From Pelargonium cotyledonis (Eukaryota; Streptophyta; Magnoliopsida; Geraniales; Geraniaceae), in assembly GCA_036897625.1 (NCBI GenBank), contig JAYMTA010000106.1:1-41054 (forward strand): a DNA stretch of 41,054 bases, written 5' to 3'. Made by a program: the position numbers and the translations under genes. Below the pieces are notes generated by a model, which was given only the letters and a program-made list of their open reading frames with translations, made no database searches and had not been told where the DNA came from. Positions 32,404 through 41,054 of this stretch are shown here, piece after piece (the stretch's first letter is position 1; the number at the start of each line of letters is the position of its first letter).

Positions 32404-34990
32404 ATGGCTGCGAGAGAAGAGCATCGTATATTCGTCGGAGGTTTGGGTGGGAGCACCACCGAGAGGGACCTCGAAGACGCCTTCAGTCGATATGGAAAAG
32501 TTCACGACTCTGTGGTAAGTTTCTGCTCCGTTCTGTGTGTTTTTTTTTTACTTCCCCTGAATTTTACATTTTTTTTAATGAAATTACTGTTTTTTTTTTT
32601 TTTTAACATTGTAGCTATTTGAATTCGAACCCTGATATGAACATGTTAATTCGTATGGTCAAATTTGTTGTAGCTCAGTAGTTTTTCCATGGATATATCT
32701 ATGTGAAAAAATCTACATGCCCTGTTTGTGTGTGCAAATCCAATTTCATGGTGCTCTATCTCCAAAAAATTCTTTCTTTTTTGAACTGGGGATGTTGCTT
32801 AAATTTTATGTTTTACCCTGACATAGCTCTGTACATCCATTCTGGTTCTTTTGTTATGGTCCTTGGTTATGAAAAATCAAGTTCAGTTTAAATCTATAAA
32901 ATAAAATAAAATAGAACCCTGCTTGTGTCTGTGCATCTGAAATGTAAGTTCTTTTTGCATGGAGCTCAAAGGAAATGAGAAATTATGTAGGTAGAAGTTG
33001 GGTGCTTATATCACTGGGCACAGCTCATTCGTGAGTAGTCTTTCTCCGTTCTCTGGCGGAGTATAGTACGCTAAATTGGTTTGTATCTATATCAGTTACA
33101 TAATGCCATCAACATAACTAATGTTTTTCTAGGTTCTTCCTTGTGTATAGATTAGCCATCATTTAACAAAATGTGTCATTTTTGTTGGTTTCGATTCGCA
33201 AGTCAAGTTCAGTTTAACAATTTATAAATTATAAGCTTGATTGTGGTACCTAAAATATAATATATTTACTTTGTTTACTGTTCTTTAGAGGTTATGGTAT
33301 TCATCTGTGTGTTTGTACACATTATTTTTCAGTGAATTGGCACCTAGTTTACCCTTTTATAACCTAACCTCTCCTTTGTAATTATCCATTTCTTCATGTG
33401 AAATGGCAGAGGGCAGGCTCCGTTCTTGGCTCGTATATGTCATGATACTGGGCTCATGCTTTCTTGATGGTATTTCCAGTTGAATATGTAATTGTAGTTG
33501 TTTTGTTGTTCCGGGCTTCAATGTAACAAACTATATGGGCTTTTGTTATTCGCAACATCAGGGTGGTTTGTTTTGGGTAGCAGGCTGATAAACCTTGATA
33601 GAAATATCTATCATTTTGGTTCAGTAGTTGGACCAGATTTGTTGTCATTGAATGGTTTTTTGCACTAGTGAACCATTTAGAGCAGTGTTTCTTGTTGATT
33701 CTTATGGCCGTCATACAGACCAGAAAATGGGAGCTATGATGAGGCATCAGTAATTTCTCGGCATCTGATTGATTCATGATTTCAGATTGGAGAGTCAATA
33801 GTGTTGTGGCTGAAGTTCTTTTAGACTTTGTCTGGGACTTCTGGTTCTGTTTCGTCAGTTAGCTTAATGAGTTTCGCTGAAGTGGATCCTGATTCCTCAG
33901 TGAGAGCCTTATTGATGTTTATGCGTGATGGGTCCATTAATTGTATGAAGAAATTCTGCTGTCGGCCTTATGTGTTCTGCTACTATATAGCAAATCAAGA
34001 GGGTAAAGTTGCAGATTAGGAAAGTTATGACAGAGTCCTTTGTAGTAACTGGAGTCAATAGCTTCATTGTTTCATCCGCCCGGGTAAAACTTCGTGGTTG
34101 CTGGCCTTTGTCGTGCAATTTGTAGAAATTATTACTCTCTTACTAGAAAAGAAAAAAAGGAGAGAAGGGCTGGTAGGTAATGTTTACATTTTTATAATTA
34201 GATTAGTCTTGGTGTCTTTGTGTAGGTCATGGTTGAAAGAGAAACAGGCCGTCCTCGTGGATTTGGATTTATAACTTTTGCAGATCGTCGTGCCATGGAC
34301 GAGGCAATCAAGGACATGCATGGCCGGGAGTTAAATGGTCGGGTGATCTCAGTGAACAAGGCACAGCCAAAACCAGGTGAAGAGGTGGTGGACTATGGAT
34401 ATGGCAGGGACCATATGTCCGGTAGCAGGGACCACATGCCAGGTGTCAGGGATCATGTGTCAGGTGCCAGGGATGTGTTAAGTGGCAGGGACAGTTACAG
34501 AAATGGTGATAGGCCTACAGGGCAATCTGACTGCTGCTTCAAATGTGGCCGTCCAGGACATTTTGCTCGTGAATGCCCTACAACTGATAGTGGTGGCCGG
34601 TTCTCTTCGAGTTCTAGGTTTGGTGGAGGTGGTGTCCGTGGAGATCGCTTTGGAGGAGGTCGTTATGACGACCGTTTTGATGGCAGACGCTATGGGGACA
34701 GAGATCGCATGGATGTCAGAGACAACCGATATGGTGGCCGTGATCGTTTTAGCAATGAAAGGTATCCACCTGCTGGTGATCACTTTGGTGGTGATCGGTA
34801 CATGGATCGGGAACCTCAGAATGGGTATGGCAAAGACAGAGCTTTTGATCGGGACGTAGGGCCACGAGCTGGTGGTGACAGGTATGGAGGGGGAGGTCCT
34901 GCCCGTTATGATAGAGTAAATTATAGGGACAGACCTGGTCCTTATGATCGCCCTAGAAGGGGTGGTCATTCATCGTATGATCGATACTGA
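32404..34990 (+). CDS. RZ-1-type glycine/arginine-rich RNA-binding protein (RRM + CCHC)
   Basis: Two coding exons, 32404-32514 and 34226-34990, give 291 aa. The RRM spans residues about 8-85, with RNP2 IFVGGL (9-14) and RNP1 RGFGFITF (48-55); the 1,711-bp intron splits it after residue 37. A seven-residue repeat of the RDHxxGx type (about residues 98-124) comes next. A single CCHC zinc knuckle follows (C141, C144, H149, C154; [15 protein letters not shown]). The C-terminal 130 residues are rich in Gly, Arg, Asp and Tyr, with many DRYGG-like units, ending SSYDRY. This order is that of plant RZ-1 proteins (RZ-1B and RZ-1C in Arabidopsis), nuclear proteins that bind purine-rich RNA, contact SR proteins and act in splicing. 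Which RZ-1 paralog this is cannot be settled by eye. Site II, telo-box and G-box motifs lie upstream. Confidence 0.92.
34406..34489 (+). repeat. coding 21-bp tandem repeat in the RZ-1-like gene
   Basis: About four imperfect units, each starting AGGGA(C/T), encode [21 protein letters not shown] and the shorter RDVLSG. They lie between the RRM and the zinc knuckle. Confidence 0.85.
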
Positions 34991-37900
34991 GATGTTTTTC
35001 TGTAGTTAGGTTACACTGGTATTTGACTTCAGCTACTCAGTTTTTTCTGGTTCAGTGTTGTGAGTAGACAGTTTGTACTTAGCTGCAGGATTGATGGATG
35101 CAACATATTGTAGTTAAACTTGATTGCTTATTGCTTTTACCTAACTCGTGCTGTGGAATTTCGATAAATGCATGGAATTTATGTTGGTTATGATCTAAAT
35201 GCTTGATTCTTTCCCCAGAAACACCAGGAAGCTGTAGTTTCCCAACCCGGGCTGTTTTTGTGTGTGCTGAGTTTCATATCTTTGTACGAAAGTCACTGGT
35301 TTTCTCTTGTATGGATCAGTTTTGTTTCTAACAGGTGTCTTGATAGCTGATAACTGAAAAGAGTTTGCATTTTGTGGATTGCCCTGTTTTTGATGTGGCA
35401 AAACTCAGTTCTCGGAAGCTTCAGATAAGGACCCGCTTACAGCTGCCATGTTGCCTGCCCTGTGAGCCTCTCTTTTGTCCTTTCAGTCAATTATGATATT
35501 CATTTGTGAATCCAATCTGTATATTGCATTGTGTCTTGGCAATGTGGAAGTGGAAGGGATCAAAGTGGTAGGTCTAAGCTTAGATTTTTCTATAACTTTC
35601 AGTTGCATCCACAAAATCAATCTTGTGATGCATATTTGTTGTGTACTCACCTGCTCAAGTTGCTTTCACTTCCCAATTTTGTCTTCATCTATCTATTCTG
35701 TTTCTTGAATCTCACAAATCATTTTGATAACTTCTCTTTCTTTTTACTGTCCACAACCTAATATCATAAGTATTTTCCATTACGAATCTTTGTAGTGAGT
35801 TGTAGATATTTTGATTTATATGGACTCATTATTGCGCACGATAAAAAGAGGAGGAAATCTCAATCAAACTTCTAGTAGTCGAGAATGACCATAAGCGGTT
35901 GAGACTCATTCAAGACACAAAGAAACCGAAACCGAAAGGTCGGTGTTCATAAACAGGACTCAAAGAAGTCAAATTATTAGCTTCAAAGATTCATCCAAAC
36001 AAAGAAACTAGATTTTGTGTGGGTGCTTTGCTAATCCAAAAGAGTCTAGTCTTGACAAGAAATAATAACATGTGCAAGGTGTGCTGTGCAAGTATCTTGA
36101 TTGAGGATAACCCAATTTTCTATTAAGTATATTAACAAAAGAAATGAAGAAAAAAAATGATAGTTCTTTTAGTCTTAGCCACAACTAATATCTTATTTGT
36201 CAATTCAGTTCTCTGAAAAAATAATTACGACTTTTGAGCATTATCCATGAGAAGCCAAGAAACAGAAGAACTAAAAGAAAAACCGAACATATCAAATGAA
36301 TGGAGATGTCAACGAACATGTCGTCATGTCGAGAGTTGCAGTTGACCAAAATCAAAACCAAAACTAAAAACAAAGTATGAGTCACAATTTGCGACACTGC
36401 ATCATGCTTTTTTCGATACCATACATTTATCATAGATGCTTATAACTTATAGGGTTACTCAGACAACAAAAGTACAAACGACAATGAGATATGATCACAT
36501 AAATGATCCAGCTTGTTGCATGCATAAACAACAATAAATACACACCAACTCTACGTACTGTTGTTTTCATGGCAATCAAATCCTCATTTGAACTCTTGGG
36601 ATATTCAAATTACATACGCGCGGTTTTAGGACTTGAAAGTTGTCGAATCTCAATGTCAAATGAATTTCCCATTTTAGGAAAAGCCCTAATTCTCCATCCA
36701 ATATAACACGGGCATGGAATAGTGCCAGCATTTTTAAGAAAACATTTAGGTTTATAATTGCATTGAATGTTCCATGACTATCACATATTCACATACAAAC
36801 ATAATTTTCAGAAGATAAACTATTCGAAGAAAGGATGTGACTTCAGAAATAGATTAAAAACATAATACGTGAATTTGTTTGTACGTTTTCACCCATAAAT
36901 AATAATTTTACTTTTGTTGTCTAATATATTTTTGTTCGTTTGATCACTTGCACTTAATAAAATCTCTAGATTCGATCTTAATGGTAACATGCATGTTCAC
37001 GTAACAAAACGTACTCATGATTTGTGTTTTGTTACGTGAATTTACGTAGATGCTTAATAACATGTATGCATGACATCATATTTAGGTTTGGGATAAGTCA
37101 GTTAATGGAAAGAAAAACAGAAAACTAATATATGATTCTTTTTTTGTTACTTGTTCTAAGTTGAGTATATATATTAGGTATAATATATAGAATCATCCAA
37201 TCAATGATACCATTTACGACCTCTAATTCTTATTCTAATTCTAGCTAGCTACGATCACTGTAACTGATTAATTAAAGTCGGCACAAACATATGGATAAGA
37301 GAGAGACAGACATGAGACTATGAAGTGTTGACTATATATGAAGAAAACATGTGTTCTTTGAACAATGACGTAGTTGAAAACGTTTTCATCATAAATCATT
37401 TGTAGCTCCATTATGATTCTTTGTTTGTTTCTTGTATGCACTTTCTAGTTTCTATAGAGTTGACAATTTGAGTTCGAATTTTTCGAGTTTGGATTTTAAA
37501 GAGTTGATTCAAATTGGGCCAGAAGCATATACATTGTTGCAGTGCTTGAATCAAAATTTACGGGTAAAATATGTCGGTTCATGTTGATTTGTTTGAATTT
37601 GAAAAACGTTTTATCGATTAGACTACTTTCCCTCCCTTTTCGAATGTTTTTCGTATGTTGACACTCTTTCGTGAGGTTAACTTGGCAACAGAAGCAAACC
37701 GAGCTCATGTAACTCCCGTAGGAGTTACTGTTGCAAATTCGAGGACTTTCTTTGTCAATAATTAGTAAAATAACATCAGTCCATATTAAACATCCAATTA
37801 CTTTACCTTATTTGAAACTTAATTCGGTTATGATAGAAAAAGAAAAACATGGTTGACATAAACTTGGTATGGGTCGATCTCAGGTTTAGATATACAAGTT

Positions 37901-38295
37901 TTAATTTCATACAAAAGAATGCTCTAGTTATTAGGTCGATCTATTGTTAGTAAACTCATATGTGGTATTGATCGACATCACTTATCTCTAATGCTTGTGT
38001 ATTCTAAAATATTGTAGACTATCAAAATGATTAGGTCGACCAACTATAGATTAATCCTGATTAATATGAATCAACTTGTCTATAATTAAATAAAATATTT
38101 TAAATATTACTTTCTGAAGAGAAAAAAAAAGTACTCAAACCAAATCGGAAGACAATATAGAAATGAATATGGGAGATTGAAGGTCAATCCATCTAGCCAC
38201 GGCTGACAAGAAAAAATTGATGACCTAATTAACGCATGAGTCACTCAATTTCACCGAACTCTTTTTTAGCCTCATTCCATACATAAGTTCACCAA
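34991..38295. other. 3' flank of the RZ-1-like gene and intergenic DNA
   Basis: The first several hundred bases are probably 3' UTR and downstream sequence. After that the DNA is AT-rich, with short open frames lacking any family feature (for example 35475-35708 and 36200-36433). A perfect inverted repeat at 36996-37040 is listed separately. Confidence 0.55.
36996..37040. repeat. 15-bp perfect inverted repeat
   Basis: TTCACGTAACAAAAC (36996-37010) is the exact reverse complement of GTTTTGTTACGTGAA (37026-37040), with a 15-nt spacer. It could form a hairpin or present two opposed ACGT cores for bZIP-type factors. No gene lies nearby. Confidence 0.75.
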
Positions 38296-38526
38296 ACAAA
38301 ACTAATGTTTTTTTTTTTATAATAACATTCATTCATAGATTAAATACAGGAAGCGGAGTAGACATGCATCAATATATTACAAGACCATTGTTTTTCTTGG
38401 CCACTAGCACGTATGCTAGCTAAAATATGAGCTGGAGCTATAACGCTTCTATTTACATACATAAGATCACCATCAATGTGACTATAAAAAGAACATGTCT
38501 AATGTCCGCTAGACAAAACTAATGTT
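38296..38526 (-). mobile_element. 5'-truncated non-LTR retrotransposon tail with target-site duplication
   Basis: The 14-bp sequence ACAAAACTAATGTT occurs at 38296-38309 and 38513-38526, bounding about 203 bp. On the minus strand the insert ends in a poly(A) run (poly-T on plus, from about 38308). Just before it, minus-strand sequence reads like the C-terminal end of the RNase H domain of plant LINEs (an APAHILASIRAS-like segment, then a Trp). Direct repeats, a poly(A) tail and loss of the 5' part together indicate insertion by target-primed reverse transcription. Confidence 0.7.
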
Positions 38527-39195
38527 GTCTATGTACATCTACTCATTCTAGATCGAGCCGACAATTTGCACTCAAATGTGCGGATGCCCAAAACTCTATC
38601 AACAAATTTTATGTTTTCAGATTGCTTAAAATGCATCTGGTCACTTTTAATTTCATGTTGGATTGGACAAACGCGCATGAACTCGCACATTTATCTCATA
38701 AAATCCATGAGCATTTTTCCATATGTTCAAATTAATTAGGCATTTTAATTTGAAATACAATAGTTTAATTACGTTGAGGCTGTGATTCCGATGAACCACA
38801 TGAGATTCGACCTTTCTTCTATCTTCTCAGAATCTAATTCTTTTTTTAGTTAGTTGATATACATAAGTAGGAATATTAATGTTTATATTTGTAATCTTAA
38901 ATACAGTAACCAAATTCATTTACGACACCACCACTCCCTAATTCAACTCTTTCTGTTCTTGTTTTCTTTTCTTTTCTTTTCTCGTACACATAAATTCGCA
39001 GACCGTATTCTTAATTTCTGCTACAGAACATGTTACACGTGCGAGCACTCAAGCATTTCACACATGCACAATTGAAGAAGACACGGTTTGGAAATTTTGA
39101 CACGTGTTTCCAAAATGGTAAAATTTATATTTTGGTATTTGTAACCAAATATTAGCTTTATACTATGTCAAGAGCTTCTAAATTATATATTAAGG

Positions 39196-39505
39196 AACTC
39201 TTTTTTCACACAATAGAAGCGAGTTTGTTGGTTCATATATAATTTACTTGAAACGTCTAATGCCGATTTACAATTTTATGGATAGAGATTTTAATATTTT
39301 GTAAATTTTGTATTGACTCTTTTTTCACAAGTAGTGAAGGAAACTTGAAAACGGATTTGTTGGTTCATATATAGTTTACTTGGTAGTTAGTACGTACGTG
39401 AATTGAGATTTTAATTTATTTTTTGTATTATGAAACTAGCTCTTTATTCACACATATGGAAGAAAAGATGAAATCGGAATTGTTGGTTCATATTTGTTTA
39501 CTTGA
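39196..39505. repeat. diverged tandem repeat, three copies, period about 120 bp
   Basis: Copies begin near 39196, 39316 and 39438. Each has a CTCTTTNTTCACA phrase, then GTTGGTTCATAT and TTTACTTG about 25-50 bases on, with variable sequence between. The divergence suggests an old duplication. Confidence 0.75.
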
Positions 39506-39795
39506 TTCATCTATTCTCGATCTTTAGCAATATGTTATTAGAAATTCACAAAAGTCTATGATCTTTTCTTGCACTTATTAGATATAAAAATATTGTGAAT
39601 TAATTATGAAAATGTACAGATGAATTGTTGGTATGCAACAATGACATATTATGGCAAACAATTTGATATATTATAAATAAAATAGGTGTAAGTGCCTTTC
39701 ATTACTAATGTTTTCAAATATAATTGAAGACCAAAAGGTCTCGTTAGGTAGTGGACATATCATGTTATAAGAACATGATCATAGTCAAAGATACA

Positions 39796-39879
39796 AAAGT
39801 TAGGCAACAATTTGTTATGAACATGAGAATCAACTATAAAGTTAGGCAACATCTTGTTATGAAGATGAGAATCAAAGAT
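39796..39879. repeat. 42-bp tandem repeat, two copies
   Basis: The unit starting AAAGTTAGGCAAC occurs at 39796 and 39838 with a few substitutions; both copies end near GATGAGAATCAA or CATGAGAATCAA. Confidence 0.85.
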
Positions 39880-41054
39880 ATGTGAATTGAAGAACTAGGG
39901 CATATATGAAAAATTTACCTAATTGGAGTATAACTACATTCGTCATACCCAAAACTTGTAAAAGTCGAGTATGAAAACACTTTAAACTAATGACACACTA
40001 ACGAATTTTGGAATTGTAAAGGAAACAAATACACAAACACATGTGTAGACAACCGCCCCACAACTTACATATCAGTATTAGACCAGATTCAATTCAGGGC
40101 CTAACGTATATATCATACCATATCAGACTAGATCCAACCCACAGGCTTAACCTGATAGGTAGATGATCCAACGTGTATATCAAGTAGTGATAGACTTCAC
40201 ATTCTTTCGATATGAGACATTAACAATCAGCATCTTAGTGAGATGATTAAATTGTATGATATCTCAAGTCATTTTAATTTGCTAATATGTGATATTGTAT
40301 GCACATAATGTACAACTGTTATGTGAACATATATAGGTCATCGCTATGTTTCTAACTTTTAATACAATTTGTTTCAATATTAATTTTGCAGGATCACATC
40401 TCCAATTCACAACATCAATCATACACATTTCAAATCAAAACTATTGCAAGTGCTTGCATGTTATATATGTAAATTGGCATGACACTCTCATTATTTATAT
40501 TTGATCAAGGTCAATTATTTACTGAACAAAAATATCTTCAACTTAACATGTTATCCAACATGTGCCACACATTCACTTGTTAAGAAACATTGGGAATCAT
40601 AATATATTTTCATATAAAACATAAAATGAACATTATAATTAGTAAACAAATAATAAAATAGTACAAAACTCAAATTTCAATGTATTTCATCACGTAAAAG
40701 AAGTTGATCGTAATGGGCCAACCACTTTATATTGTATATTAACTTTTAAAAAGTAATGTGATAAATGTTTTTGCATGTATTTAATTAATTTAATTTCAAA
40801 ATGTAATAGTTAAATATGAGTGGACACAAAATAAATAAATTTAGGTGGACGCTCCGCACTTACAAATGTATTAAAACGATTTAAGTGTTAATTGATAAGG
40901 TAACATCACTTTGTTGATTTAAACCCATTGATTTCAACTAATAAACATGACTAACATTTGTTTACACGGTTAAAAATATAATAGTGCATCTCAAGTTCGA
41001 GCATCGGTTAGAGCGATTGCTGATATAAAAATATATGAGTGCATATTTTATATA

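Larger units (their letters stand above)
38527..41054. other. intergenic, repeat-bearing, no gene recognised
   Basis: AT-rich DNA to the window end. It contains a (TTTTC)n tract near 38962-38981, G-box-like ACACGTG phrases near 39035 and 39101, and the two tandem repeats listed separately. No coding region or RNA gene is supported. Confidence 0.55.

Noticed and set aside
33828..34019. 63-codon open frame in the RZ-1-like intron
   Set aside because: No domain, no clear flanking splice sites keeping the RRM frame, and the direct junction gives a perfect RRM.
34478..34969. Minus-strand 163-codon open frame
   Set aside because: Antisense of the Gly/Arg-rich tail of the RZ-1-like gene; no family features, and the plus strand has a clear product.
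1..41054. CRISPR arrays, bacterial operons, phage or viral genes
   Set aside because: The window is plant nuclear DNA with spliced genes; no regularly spaced identical repeats and no viral genes were seen.

Overview
The window is nuclear DNA of a flowering plant, most likely a eudicot. It is AT-rich, its genes are intron-dense with GT/AG junctions, and the proteins are plant-type (ACR-type ACT-repeat protein, RZ-1 RNA-binding protein, plant HGSNAT-like protein). It also carries an intron-containing tRNA-Tyr gene and a U5 snRNA gene with a plant USE/TATA promoter. I cannot fix the family or species. All gene models were assembled by eye from splice junctions and reading-frame continuity.

Layout. 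1-2028 is intergenic. 2029-2122 (+) is tRNA-Tyr(GUA) with a 21-nt intron. 3125-8454 (-) is an intact 14-exon gene for an RFWD3-type E3 ubiquitin ligase of 632 aa (acidic N-terminus, RING, coiled coil, WD40). 9856-12029 (-) is a partial copy of that gene, broken by a 25-bp tandem duplication in exon 4. 14349-15876 (+) is a second partial copy in opposite orientation. It is open for 337 aa, keeps the acidic and RING part, has lost the WD40 part, and runs through the ancestral exon-4 splice donor into an unrelated tail. 17660-19573 (+) encodes a small UPF0729/C18orf32-like membrane protein whose first coding exon is only the ATG. 22864-25062 (+) encodes a four-ACT-domain ACR9/ACR10-type protein. 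25999-28710 (-) encodes a 498-aa multi-pass membrane protein resembling heparan-alpha-glucosaminide N-acetyltransferase. About 30010-30114 (+) is a U5 snRNA gene with a duplicated promoter element and a 3' box. 32404-34990 (+) encodes an RZ-1-type RNA-binding protein (RRM plus CCHC zinc knuckle). The remainder is AT-rich intergenic sequence with small tandem repeats, a likely SINE, and a 5'-truncated non-LTR retrotransposon tail bounded by a 14-bp target-site duplication.

Relationships. The genes are independent eukaryotic units, not an operon. The main local event is the threefold RFWD3-like cluster (about 3.1-15.9 kb). One full-length ligase is accompanied by two copies holding only the part from the acidic N-terminus through the RING to the start of the coiled coil. 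Each copy ends in a different new C-terminus. The U5 and tRNA genes and the RZ-1 gene all relate to RNA function, but nothing in the sequence links them functionally.
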